64,000 nt of DNA from Marivibrio sp040218065 (GTDB lineage Bacteria > Pseudomonadota > Alphaproteobacteria > UBA8366 > Aestuariispiraceae): positions 124,001 to 188,000 of the forward strand of contig NZ_JAVJQE010000005.1 of NCBI RefSeq assembly GCF_040218065.1, given 5' to 3'. The position numbers were made by a program, and so were the translations under genes. Shown here in pieces: positions 8,314 through 16,460 of this stretch. The notes beneath the pieces were generated by a model, which saw only the letters and a program-made list of their open reading frames with translations, was not told the origin of the DNA and did no database searches. Within the stretch, counting starts at the first letter, position 1, and each line of letters begins with the position of its first letter.

Positions 8314-9366
8314 ATGGCCCAACGCATTCCCGCCACCGTCGTGACCGGCTTCTTGGGGGCCGGCAAGACCAGCTTGATCCGCCATATGATCGAGCGCAAC
8401 GACGGCCGGCGCCTGGCCTTCCTGATCAATGAGTTCGGCGACCTGGGCATCGACCGTGAGCTGTTGCTGGGCTGCGGGATCGAAGGCTGCGGCGAAGACG
8501 ACGTGGTCGAGCTCGCCAACGGCTGCATCTGCTGCACGGTGGCCGACGACTTCCTGCCGTCGATCGAGAAGATCCTGGATCGTCCCGACCCGCCCGAGCA
8601 CATCCTGATCGAGACGTCGGGCCTGGCCCTGCCCAAACCCTTGGTGAAGGCCTTCAGCTGGCCCGAGGTGCGCGCGCGCGTCACCGTGGACGGGGTCATT
8701 ACGGTCGTCGACGCGCACGCGCTGGCGTCGGGCCGTTTCGCCGACGACGAGGGCGCCGTCCAGGCGCAGCGCGAGGCGGACCCGGCGCTGGATCACGAGA
8801 ACCCGCTCGAGGAGGTGTTCGAGGATCAGTTGCTGTGCGCCGACATGGTGGTGCTGAACAAGACCGACCTGATCGACGCCGAGACCGTGCGCCGCCTGGA
8901 GGCGGAGATGGCGAAGAGCCTGCGGCCGGGCGTGCGCTTCGTCCACGCGCAGAACGCGGCGGTCGATCCGACCGTCCTGCTCGGCCTCGACGCCAAGGCG
9001 GAGGACGATCTGGACGCCCGCAAGAGCCATCACGACGCGGCCGACGACGATCACGATCACGACGATTTCGAAAGCTTCACGCTGCGTCTCGGCGCGATCG
9101 AGGATTCGACCGCGCTTGAGGCCCGGCTGATCCGGGCGATCGAGGCGCATGACGTGCTGCGCGTCAAAGGCTTCATCGACCGGCCGGGGGTCGAACGCCG
9201 CGAGGTCGTCCAAGGCGTCGGCCCGCGCCTGCAACGCTATTTCGACCGCGCCTGGAAGCCCGGCGAAGAGCGGCGCACCGAGATCGTGGTGATCGGCCGC
9301 ACCGGCCTCGACCGCGCGGCGATCACCGACTTGGTTGCGGGTGAGACCGCCGCGGCGGCGGAGTAG
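8314..9366 (+). CDS. cobW: CobW-family GTP-dependent metallochaperone
   Basis: A 350-residue COG0523 G3E GTPase. Walker A is VTGFLGAGKTSLIRH, the metal-binding CxCC motif is in NGCICCTV, and NKTDLIDAE is the G4 motif. A His/Asp-rich linker near residues 243-252 (DDDHDHDD) precedes the C-terminal CobW domain. It is thought to deliver cobalt for corrin insertion. cobW is usually followed by cobN; here the next gene is unrelated and leftward, so the aerobic cobaltochelatase must lie elsewhere. It starts 36 bp after cobU with a GAGGAG ribosome-binding site. Confidence 0.93.
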   Translation: MAQRIPATVVTGFLGAGKTSLIRHMIERNDGRRLAFLINEFGDLGIDRELLLGCGIEGCGEDDVVELANGCICCTVADDFLPSIEKILDRPDPPEHILIETSGLALPKPLVKAFSWPEVRARVTVDGVITVVDAHALASGRFADDEGAVQAQREADPALDHENPLEEVFEDQLLCADMVVLNKTDLIDAETVRRLEAEMAKSLRPGVRFVHAQNAAVDPTVLLGLDAKAEDDLDARKSHHDAADDDHDHDDFESFTLRLGAIEDSTALEARLIRAIEAHDVLRVKGFIDRPGVERREVVQGVGPRLQRYFDRAWKPGEERRTEIVVIGRTGLDRAAITDLVAGETAAAAE

Positions 9367-9423
9367 CGGGAAGGGGCGGTTGCGTTTTCCACCGACGACG
9401 CCCGCTCTTCATACGACTCGACT

Positions 9424-9520
9424 GTCACGCCGGGCGGCCGCGAGGCCGACCCGGCATCTTGCTGGGCGCGCGCAGACCGCCAGATCCCGGCCCTTCGCTC
9501 AGCTCCGGCCGGGACGGCAT
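9424..9520 (-). repeat. Intergenic repeat family 1, copy A
   Basis: About 97 bp in the gap after cobW. It matches, in reverse complement, the segment at 50948-51045. Shared blocks are GCCGGGCGGCCG, AGGCCGACCCGG and AGATCCCGGC, and the end CCGGCCGGGA. The two halves are each imperfect palindromes of CCGG-rich type, as in REP/BIME-like elements. Confidence 0.75.
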
Positions 9521-9554
9521 TCTAAGCCCGCGGGGATGAGGGCGCTTCCGACCC

Positions 9555-9830
9555 TTACCGCCACCGTCCCCGGATATCCAGCAGATGCGCCGCGCCTGCG
9601 CCCGCCAGGGCGAGAGCGACGACGCCCGGATGCGCCTCGATCAGGATCGCGCGGCAGGCCAGCAGCAGAAAAAGCCCCGCCGCCAACGTCGGCAGCAGGC
9701 GGCCCGGCGCGATCCCGCGGCCCTTGGCCCGCCACAGCCAGGCGAGAACCGCAGCCTCGACGACCGTCAGCAGCACGATCAGGTCGATCGCCCGCTCGGG
9801 GCTCAGAAGCCAGCCCGGTTCCTCGCTCAT
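9555..9830 (-). CDS. Small membrane protein downstream of bchP
   Basis: A 91-residue protein with two or three hydrophobic segments (DLIVLLTVVEAAVLAWLW, LLPTLAAGLFLLLACRAI, VVALALAGAGAAHLL). It follows bchP in the same direction with a 10-bp gap, so it is probably the last gene of the bchG-bchP transcript. I do not recognise a family. Its place suggests a role in bacteriochlorophyll tail reduction or assembly, but that is inference only. Confidence 0.65.
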   Translation of the reverse strand: MSEEPGWLLSPERAIDLIVLLTVVEAAVLAWLWRAKGRGIAPGRLLPTLAAGLFLLLACRAILIEAHPGVVALALAGAGAAHLLDIRGRWR

Positions 9831-9840
9831 GCGGCTCGGC

Positions 9841-11106
9841 TCAGCGCGCCGAGACGAGGCCGAGCAGGTGCGCCATGTCCTTGAAGAAGATGCGTACGTG
9901 GGCCGCCGGCTTCGCGCGGACCAGGCGCTTGTTCATGTAGGCTTCCCAGGTCAGGCGCTGCACGTCGGGATCGGCGCAGATGGTGGTGAACCGCTCGCGG
10001 CGCTTGTCGCTGTTGTACCAGAAGTTCTGCATGATCCCGAGGATCCAGAAGATCCGGCCGTGCTCCTTCATGAAGGTCTTGCGCGCGCGCTTCAGAGCCT
10101 TGGTCTCGCCGGTCGCGAGGAAGGCTTCGCCCGCCTCGGCCGAGAGCCGCCCGCCCAGCATGGCGTAGTAGATGCCCTCGCCGGACGCCGGGGCGACCAC
10201 GCCGGCGGCGTCGCCCGCCAGCAGCACGTCGCGGCCGTTGTCCCAGATCTTGAGCGGCTTCAACGGGATCGGCGCGCCTTCCGTGCGCACCGTCTTGCAG
10301 CCGTCGAGGCCGGCCGCCTTGCGCAGATCGGAGACCGAGCCGCGCAAGGAGAAGCCCTTGTTGGCGCTTCCGGTGCCGATGCTGGCCTTGGTCCCGTGCG
10401 GGAAGACCCAGGCGTAGAAGTCGGGCGAGAGCTTGCCCTGATAATAGACGTCGCAGCGCACCGCGTCGTATCGCGCGTCCTGGGCGGCCAAATCCTGCGG
10501 GATCTCGATGATCTCATGATAGGCGAAGACGCAGGGGTTGCGGCTGTTGTCCGTAACCTCCTGTTTGGCGACGGCGGAGTTGGCGCCGTCCGCGCCGATC
10601 ACCAGCTTGGCGCGCGCCGCGGCCGGTTCGGCGTCCTTGTCGGCGCCTTTCGCCGCGTAGCGCACGACGGCCGCGCCGTCGGCGTCGCGGTCGACGCGAA
10701 TGTAGCGCCCGTCGACGCGGGTCGCGCCGGCTTCGCGCGCGCGCTCGCGCAGGAACTCGTCGAAGTCCTCGCGATCGACCATGCCGACATAGCCGCCGTC
10801 GATCGGCATGTCGACTTCCCGGTCGGTCGGCGAGATGATGCGCGCGGTGTTGATTCGCGCCACGATCAGATGGCCGGGAATGTCGAAGTCCCGCACGAGT
10901 CGCGGCGGGATCGCGCCGCCGCAGGGCTTGATTCGCCCCGCCTTGTCGAGCAGCAGGACGGAGCGTCCGGCCCGGGCCAGCTCCTCCGCGGCGGTCGCCC
11001 CCGACGGGCCGCCGCCGACCACGACGACGTCGTAGGACGGGATGTCGGCGGGCAGGGCCGCAGAACGCTCGGCGGTCGGTTTCAGATCCTCAACGCTGTC
11101 GAACAT
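9841..11106 (-). CDS. bchP: Geranylgeranyl diphosphate / bacteriochlorophyll reductase
   Basis: A 421-residue flavoprotein. It reduces the geranylgeranyl tail of bacteriochlorophyll to phytyl. The N-terminal FAD-binding motif is VVVVGGGPSGATAAEEL, followed by CGGAIPPRLVRDF, a hallmark of the GGR family. The second FAD motif is VLLAGDAAGVVAPASGEGI. The start is the ATG at 11106; the frame is open to 11244 but that part overlaps the preceding gene, and the chosen start leaves an N-terminal extension of ~25 residues before the Rossmann strand. It is third in the bchG, PucC-family, bchP series. Confidence 0.96.
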   Translation of the reverse strand: MFDSVEDLKPTAERSAALPADIPSYDVVVVGGGPSGATAAEELARAGRSVLLLDKAGRIKPCGGAIPPRLVRDFDIPGHLIVARINTARIISPTDREVDMPIDGGYVGMVDREDFDEFLRERAREAGATRVDGRYIRVDRDADGAAVVRYAAKGADKDAEPAAARAKLVIGADGANSAVAKQEVTDNSRNPCVFAYHEIIEIPQDLAAQDARYDAVRCDVYYQGKLSPDFYAWVFPHGTKASIGTGSANKGFSLRGSVSDLRKAAGLDGCKTVRTEGAPIPLKPLKIWDNGRDVLLAGDAAGVVAPASGEGIYYAMLGGRLSAEAGEAFLATGETKALKRARKTFMKEHGRIFWILGIMQNFWYNSDKRRERFTTICADPDVQRLTWEAYMNKRLVRAKPAAHVRIFFKDMAHLLGLVSAR

Positions 11107-11143
11107 GGCTCTACTCCCTCCCCTCGAAAGGCGGTCGGTTACG

Positions 11144-12532
11144 TCATTCGGCCGGCGACGGCTGTGGGCCGGCGGCGGAAGCGACCGTGGATTCGCTCTC
11201 ATGCGGCGGGCCGTGCGCCGCGTCTCTCGATCGCGGCGCCGCAACGCGCGCGGCCAGCGCGGCCGAGATCACGAACAGCACGGCCTCCGCGCCGAAAGCG
11301 ACCGCGTAGGCGCTTTCGACCGAAGCCAGTTGGGTGCGCGCCAGATCGACCGACGCCGCGCCCAGAAAGCCGCCGAGGCCGAAGGCGATCGCCTGCGCCG
11401 CGCCCCACAGGCCCATCCGCACGCCCTCGCGCCGGGCCTTGCCCGCGCCGGCGAGGTTCATCATCGAGCCGATGGCCGCGACCGCGAAGGCCCCGTTGGC
11501 CAGGCCCAGCAGGAAAACGTTGACCCGGATCGGCCAGTCGGGCGCGACCATCGCGCCCAAAACCACGCCGACCAGCGCCGCGCCGGAGGCGAGGCAGCCG
11601 CCGACCGTCCAGTCCTTGAGCGTGCCGAGCCGTCCGCGCGCCCAGCCGCTGCAGGCGACGCCGACCAGCACCATGCCGACGAAGACGCCGCCGTGCTGCA
11701 CGCCGGCCAGCTGCGTCGACTGGCCCGGCGTCATGGCGAAGACATGGCCGGCGAACGGCTCCAAAATCAGATCCTGCATCGAATAGGCGAGCATCGAGGC
11801 GAAGACGAAGACGGTGAAGCGCCGGGCGTCGGTCTCCGCCCAGATCTCGGCGATCACCTGTCGGAACGGCGGCCGGTCGGCCTTCTGCGCGTCGCCGGTC
11901 GGCTTGCGCACGGCGGCCGAGCGCGATTCGAGGCGCCACAGCGTCAACGCGGTCAGAACGAAAGCGGAGCCGACGACGACGGCCGAGACGGCGAGCAGCC
12001 GCTCCGGCGTGAAAGGGTCGAGGAAGGCGCCGGAGATCCCGGCGGTGGTCGCGATGCCGGCGATCATCATCAGCCAGCAGATGGTGGCGGCCGCCGCGCG
12101 CCGGTCCGGTCCGACCCGCGTCGCCAGCAAGGCCAGGAGCGAGGTGCCCGCCGCGCCGACGCCCACGCCGATCAGGGTGAAGGCGAGGATGGCGAGCGTC
12201 ACCCCCAGCGCGGTCGACGATCCCATGACATAGGTCGCGACCGCCGCCAAGAATCCGCCCAGCGCCAGCACGCCCACGCCGCCGACGATCCAAGGCGTGC
12301 GCGCGCCCCCCATATCGGAGCCGTAACCCCAGCGCGGTCGGGAGAGCTGCACCGCGTAGTGCCAGCCGACCAGCGCGCCCGGAAGCATCGCGGGCAGCGC
12401 CAGCTCCACCACCATCACGCGGTTGAGGGTGGAGGTGGTCAGCACCACCACGGCGCCCAGCGCCACCTGGACCAGGCCGCAGCGCACGATGCCGAGCCAA
12501 CCCATCGGTTTCAGGTCAGCGTCGGCGCGCAT
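11144..12532 (-). CDS. PucC/LhaA-family MFS protein (BCH2 type)
   Basis: A 462-residue, 12-span major facilitator related to PucC and LhaA, in the position of the Rhodobacter PucC-like gene between bchG and bchP. Characteristic segments are LTTSTLNRVMVVEL in the first span and YSMQDLILEPFAGHVF in the middle, where LhaA has FSMQDILLEPYGGEIL. It is thought to move or protect (bacterio)chlorophyll during light-harvesting complex assembly. Its ATG shares one base with the bchG stop (TGATG). The last ~30 residues are a polar tail. Confidence 0.9.
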   Translation of the reverse strand: MRADADLKPMGWLGIVRCGLVQVALGAVVVLTTSTLNRVMVVELALPAMLPGALVGWHYAVQLSRPRWGYGSDMGGARTPWIVGGVGVLALGGFLAAVATYVMGSSTALGVTLAILAFTLIGVGVGAAGTSLLALLATRVGPDRRAAAATICWLMMIAGIATTAGISGAFLDPFTPERLLAVSAVVVGSAFVLTALTLWRLESRSAAVRKPTGDAQKADRPPFRQVIAEIWAETDARRFTVFVFASMLAYSMQDLILEPFAGHVFAMTPGQSTQLAGVQHGGVFVGMVLVGVACSGWARGRLGTLKDWTVGGCLASGAALVGVVLGAMVAPDWPIRVNVFLLGLANGAFAVAAIGSMMNLAGAGKARREGVRMGLWGAAQAIAFGLGGFLGAASVDLARTQLASVESAYAVAFGAEAVLFVISAALAARVAAPRSRDAAHGPPHESESTVASAAGPQPSPAE

Positions 12533-13455
12533 CACACGCCTCCCGCCGGCGCGTTCAGCGCGCTCGACAGCGCGAAGGCGGAAAGCAGCATGCCGAGGAC
12601 GTAAAGCGAGGTGCCGGTCGCGTTGTACCAGGCCGCCTGTTCCTTCGGATTGGCGAGGAGACGCGGCATCAGGGCGATCTGGGCGGCGAACAGAAGCCCG
12701 ATCCCGGCCGCGTAGAACGGCGCGTCGAGCCACGCCAGCAATATAAAGACCGCGATCTGCGGCAGCGCCATGACATAGCAGGCGAGCTTCGCGGCCCGAT
12801 CGACGCCGAGCGTCACCGGCAGGGATTTGATGCCCATCTCCCGGTCGCCTTCGACCGCCTTGAAGTCGTTCAAGGTCATGATGCCGTGCGCGCCGAGGCT
12901 GTAGAGCCCGGCCGTCGCCACGATCTCCCACGGCGGGAAGCCGCCCAGCATCACGGCCGCGCCGGTGAACCAGGGGATGCCCTCATAGCCGACGGCGCAG
13001 GCGCCCGCGCCGGTCCAGCCGTTCATCTTGAGCCGAAGCGGCGGCGCGCTGTAGATCCAGGCCAGCACCAGGCCGATCGCGGCGGCGACCGCCACCCAGG
13101 GCCCTAGCGCCAGCGCCAGCAGCGCCGAGAGAATCGTCCAGACGATCGCGATGTAAAGGCCCCAGCGTCCCGGAATCCGGCCGGAGGGTATGGGACGGTC
13201 CGGCTCGTTGATCGCGTCGACATGGCGGTCGAACCAGTCGTTCACGGCCTGACTGGCCGCACAGACCAGCGGTCCCGCCAGCACGATTCCGAGCAGCGCG
13301 TATTCCCAGCGCTCCAGGATCGGCGCCCCTGAGGAGACGACGCCGCACATGAAGGCCCACATCGGCGCGAACCATGTGATCGGCTTCAACAGCGTCAAGG
13401 CCGCCGAAGGCTCAGGAAACCGCTGGGGCGGCGCAGGGGTTACGGTGCTGTCCAT
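12532..13455 (-). CDS. bchG: Bacteriochlorophyll synthase
   Basis: A 307-residue UbiA-type prenyltransferase that esterifies bacteriochlorophyllide a. The first Asp-rich motif is NDWFDRHVDAINEPDRP, and the second is NDFKAVEGDREMGIKSLP, both typical of BchG/ChlG. About eight to nine membrane spans follow the usual spacing. The ATG at 13455 has no clear ribosome-binding site, and a predicted -10 box lies only 8 bp upstream, so the mRNA may be leaderless. Two PpsR boxes lie just upstream. Confidence 0.96.
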   Translation of the reverse strand: MDSTVTPAPPQRFPEPSAALTLLKPITWFAPMWAFMCGVVSSGAPILERWEYALLGIVLAGPLVCAASQAVNDWFDRHVDAINEPDRPIPSGRIPGRWGLYIAIVWTILSALLALALGPWVAVAAAIGLVLAWIYSAPPLRLKMNGWTGAGACAVGYEGIPWFTGAAVMLGGFPPWEIVATAGLYSLGAHGIMTLNDFKAVEGDREMGIKSLPVTLGVDRAAKLACYVMALPQIAVFILLAWLDAPFYAAGIGLLFAAQIALMPRLLANPKEQAAWYNATGTSLYVLGMLLSAFALSSALNAPAGGV

Positions 13456-13462
13456 GACCGGA

Positions 13463-13491
13463 ATGGTACGGCGCGGCGCAGCGGGTGTCAA
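13463..13491 (-). promoter_or_regulatory. Predicted sigma-70 promoter of bchG
   Basis: On the minus strand TTGACA (13491-13486), a 17-bp spacer and TACCAT (13468-13463). The -35 hexamer is identical to the consensus and is the 3' half of the PpsR box at 13486-13503. The expected transcription start falls next to the bchG ATG. Confidence 0.6.
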
Positions 13492-13503
13492 TCAAACGAG
13501 ACA
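13486..13503 (-). promoter_or_regulatory. PpsR/CrtJ box, bchG-proximal
   Basis: An exact TGT-N12-ACA, the PpsR/CrtJ consensus. It overlaps the -35 element of the predicted bchG promoter. Confidence 0.75.
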
Positions 13504-13520
13504 CTCAGCGCAGGCGAAAT

Positions 13521-13538
13521 TGTCACGTTTTAATGACA
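13521..13538 (-). promoter_or_regulatory. PpsR/CrtJ box, bchG-distal
   Basis: A second exact TGT-N12-ACA (TGTCACGTTTTAATGACA), with inverted TGTCA/TGACA ends. It is 17 bp from the proximal box. Tandem boxes are the usual arrangement for cooperative PpsR tetramer binding. Confidence 0.75.
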
Positions 13539-13570
13539 GATGCGCGACGGTGCGGTACGTCCCGTCCGCC

Positions 13571-14992
13571 TCACTCCAGATTGCCGATGCCGTGCCGACG
13601 GAGTTTGACGTAGAGGCTCTGCCGGCTGAGGCCCAGCATCTCGGCGGCCGAGGCGCGGTTGTCGCCGGTCAGCCGCAGGGCGGCCTCGATGCACAGCCGT
13701 TCGATGATGTCGGTGGTCTCCTGCACCAAGTCCTTCAGCGGCACGCGGCCCACCAGATTGGTCAGCTGCTCGGCCGATTTCGGCAACAGGGTCTCGCCCG
13801 GCGCATCGGCCGGGACGCGGCCTTCCACCGCGCGAATGAGGAAGCCGAGACACGGCGGATCGGACTCCCGCGCCGCGGCGGCGGACATCTCCACCTCGAT
13901 GTCGGTGCCGTACTCGCTGCGCAGCGTCGTGGCGAAGAGCCGGATCGAGCCGTGCTCCTTCAGGTTCGCCATCAGCACGTTCATGTCGACGCCCGACCGG
14001 CCGAGCCAGCGCTCCAACGTCTCGCCGCGCACCAGCTCCTCGCTCGGCGCCTGGGCCATGTCGAGGAAGGCGCCGTTCGCGCTCAGCACCCGACCGGCGA
14101 AGTCGGTCACGACGAACGCGTCGGGCGCGTGGCTCACCACATGAGCGACCGCGCGCATCTCGGCGTCGCCGGCCATGTCTTCGCCGGCGGACTCCGGGGT
14201 GATGCGGATCAGGTACATCGACAGGCTGTCCTGCCGGAACAGCGAGGCCGAGAGCGAGAGCGCGCGCTCCGCGCCGCGGATCGTGACCGAGGCGTCGCCC
14301 GGCCGCCCGGTCTCGCGGACGCGCGCGAGCAACTGGTCCAGCGCCTGCGCGCTAGGGCCTTCGAAATTCTTGAAGAGATTGGCGCCGATCAAGCGTTTCG
14401 CTTGACTGTTCAACAGTTTGGCGGCGGCGGGGTTGGCTTCGACGATCTTGTGATTGGCCGCGTCGACGATCAGCACCGCCTCGGCGGCGATCTGGAACAG
14501 CAGGCGATAGCGGGTCTCGGCCGTGCGCAGCCGGGCGTATTCCCGCTCGAGCGAGAGCTGGGTGTCGACGAGGCGCTGCTGCAGGGCGGCCAGCGCCCGC
14601 ATTTCGCGTCCCACGGCCAGCACGCGCCCGTCGCCTAGCGGAACGGCCATGTACTTGACCGGCACGTCGACGCCGTCGTCCACCGGGTGATTGACCTGAC
14701 GCCACCGAGTCTGTCCGCCGGCGGAATCAGCCAACAGGGCGTCGATCTTCGCGCGGCTTTCGCCGGTCACGACGTCCGACAGGCTGCGCCCGATCCATTC
14801 GTCGCTGAGGTGGCTCGCCAGTTCGCTGCTTCCGAAAGCGGCGTCGAGGATCGCACCGTCGGCGTCAAGCACCAAGGCGACATCCGAAGCCGCGGCGATC
14901 AGGCGCCCGGCGCCGACGACGTCTAGAGCCCCGAGGAACCGTTCCGGATCCTTGAAGCGGGCCTTCTCATCGGTGGGCGCCAAGCTCTGCAT
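13571..14992 (-). CDS. ppsR: PpsR/CrtJ transcriptional repressor
   Basis: A 473-residue regulator with three PAS regions (about 28-130, 160-265, 282-390), a glutamine-containing coiled linker between the first two, and a C-terminal Fis-type helix-turn-helix (ASAAEMLGLSRQSLYVKLRR). It represses bch, crt and puc genes in air or light. Only two cysteines are seen: Cys434 in the helix-turn-helix region, matching the redox cysteine of CrtJ/PpsR, and Cys381. The position expected for the other redox cysteine (in the second PAS, around 260) has no Cys. It is 51 bp after ppaA. Confidence 0.95.
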   Translation of the reverse strand: MQSLAPTDEKARFKDPERFLGALDVVGAGRLIAAASDVALVLDADGAILDAAFGSSELASHLSDEWIGRSLSDVVTGESRAKIDALLADSAGGQTRWRQVNHPVDDGVDVPVKYMAVPLGDGRVLAVGREMRALAALQQRLVDTQLSLEREYARLRTAETRYRLLFQIAAEAVLIVDAANHKIVEANPAAAKLLNSQAKRLIGANLFKNFEGPSAQALDQLLARVRETGRPGDASVTIRGAERALSLSASLFRQDSLSMYLIRITPESAGEDMAGDAEMRAVAHVVSHAPDAFVVTDFAGRVLSANGAFLDMAQAPSEELVRGETLERWLGRSGVDMNVLMANLKEHGSIRLFATTLRSEYGTDIEVEMSAAAARESDPPCLGFLIRAVEGRVPADAPGETLLPKSAEQLTNLVGRVPLKDLVQETTDIIERLCIEAALRLTGDNRASAAEMLGLSRQSLYVKLRRHGIGNLE

Positions 14993-15043
14993 GCCGTATT
15001 CACTTTCCTCGGGCCTCTCAGAGCGGCCGATCAGGCCGGCCGC

Positions 15044-15997
15044 TCAGACGGACGCCGAAGCGCCGATCAATCTTTCCGCGTTGTCGACCGCATCGCGCGC
15101 GTCCGTCGCATGGGCGTCGGCGCCGATCCGGCGAGCCAAGGTCGGGTCGTCCGCGAAGACGCGACCGCCAACCAGAATAGACACGTCAGCATTAAGGGAA
15201 TGTTGACGGATCGAGCGAATAGCCGATTGAAGCGCGCCGATCAAGTCGTCCCGGCAAAGCGACAAACCCACCACGGTGAAGCGTTCGAGCGAGACCGTGG
15301 AGACAAGCAAACCCTCGGCGGCCGCGCCGTCGACGACGACCTCCCAGCCGTCGCGCCGGAAGAATTCCTCGACCACTGAGACGCCGAACGTGTGCTGCTC
15401 GCCGGGTGTGGGCGCCAGCAGAATGCGTCGCGGCTGGGCGTCCGGCGCCGGACGCGCCGAGCCGACGTCGCCGAACGCCGGGCTCAAGGAGCGCAGCATC
15501 GTTTGAAGCCGCGACAGACCGAGCGTCACGTCGGCGAACGACCGGCGATCGTCGCTCCATGCGTCGCCGAGTTCGCGCGCGGCCGGCCCCATAAGATCGA
15601 CGAAAAGCTCCTCCAGGGCCAGCCCTCGCCGACGCAGGGTCGCGAGATAGGCCGAGGCGGCGTCCGCATCGGGCGAGACCAGCCGCTCGGCGAAGCGCAG
15701 CACGTCGTCCGCCTCCAACAAAGACGAGGGCGCGCGCGATGGGAACGCGTCCGCGCGCCCGTCCGCGGGGGCGGAAAGCGCCGTCGGGGCGGCGTGGGCG
15801 TTCAGCAGACGGGGTATGATCTCGTCCTCGATGGTTCGGTTCAGCACCCGCGCCTCGGCCTTTCGACGCTCTGGAGCGGGCGGCGAGGCGGCGTGTTCAG
15901 CCTCGCTATAGACGATTCGCGGACAGGATTCCGCGCCCGATTCCGCCAGATCCGCCGCTTCGGCGGCTCGTAAAGTCATGGACGAGGTCGTGGCCAT
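15044..15997 (-). CDS. ppaA: PpaA/AerR B12-binding antirepressor
   Basis: A 317-residue SCHIC/B12-binding regulator that antagonises PpsR. The cobalamin-binding half begins around residue 195 with ILLAPTPGEQHTFGVSVVEE, whose His is the adenosyl/hydroxocobalamin ligand in AerR. It continues with VGLSLCRDDLIG and ILVGGRVF. The N-terminal ~70 residues are low complexity. The ATG at 15997 has a good site (AAGGGGAG) 5-6 bp upstream; the frame stays open to 16423, but that part is Arg/Pro-rich and unlike the family. It is co-oriented with ppsR. Confidence 0.92.
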   Translation of the reverse strand: MATTSSMTLRAAEAADLAESGAESCPRIVYSEAEHAASPPAPERRKAEARVLNRTIEDEIIPRLLNAHAAPTALSAPADGRADAFPSRAPSSLLEADDVLRFAERLVSPDADAASAYLATLRRRGLALEELFVDLMGPAARELGDAWSDDRRSFADVTLGLSRLQTMLRSLSPAFGDVGSARPAPDAQPRRILLAPTPGEQHTFGVSVVEEFFRRDGWEVVVDGAAAEGLLVSTVSLERFTVVGLSLCRDDLIGALQSAIRSIRQHSLNADVSILVGGRVFADDPTLARRIGADAHATDARDAVDNAERLIGASASV

Positions 15998-16403
15998 CGT
16001 CGCTCCCCTTCCTCGACCCTCGGCTCCCGGCGCGCGCCGCCCGGCCTTCCGACCGGCGCTCGACTCCACCCTCGATCCAGCGCGGAAGAAGAGGGGCTTC
16101 GACTCGCGCTCTCGCTCACCCCTGATCGCGTCCGGCCGAGAGGGCGAAAGCCGGCCTGCGGATCGGACGGGTCGTACATCCGATATGCAGCCGCCCGCCC
16201 TGCGCCGCCGCCTGCGAGCTTGCTCCAGCCCGGCTAGGCGACGCGGCGAACGCGCCGGTCCGACGTCTTTGCGCCTCGGATCCGGCGACGGCGAGGTTCG
16301 GCCCCATGCGCCGATCGTCCTCGCCGCGGCCCCGTCTGCGTCGTGGTTGTCGGCCGGTTGAAGTCCGCGCCGTCCGCCGATCGCCCGACAGGGTCCAGGC
16401 CGC

Positions 16404-16432
16404 ATCATAACGCATCCGGTCAAAAATGTAAG
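16404..16432 (-). promoter_or_regulatory. Predicted promoter of ppaA-ppsR
   Basis: On the minus strand CTTACA (16432-16427), a 17-bp spacer and TATGAT (16409-16404; five of six consensus bases). The -35 hexamer contains the 3' half of the PpsR box at 16427-16444, which would allow autoregulation. Confidence 0.55.
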
Positions 16433-16444
16433 CTTTCATATACG
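16427..16444. promoter_or_regulatory. PpsR/CrtJ-like box 1 (ppaA side)
   Basis: TGT-N12-ACG, one mismatch to the TGT-N12-ACA consensus. It overlaps the -35 of the predicted ppaA promoter and shares two bases with box 2. Confidence 0.6.
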
Positions 16445-16460
16445 TCAACTTTTGTTGACA
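16443..16460. promoter_or_regulatory. PpsR/CrtJ-like box 2 (bchF side)
   Basis: CGT-N12-ACA, one mismatch to the consensus. It contains a perfect inverted repeat GTCAAC-TTTT-GTTGAC. Its last six bases are the -35 hexamer of the predicted bchF promoter. Confidence 0.65.

Noticed and set aside
16404..16460. An FNR/CRP-type site in the bchF-ppaA gap.
   Set aside because: The palindrome GTCAAC-TTTT-GTTGAC has a superficial likeness to an FNR site, but spacing and neighbours fit PpsR boxes better.
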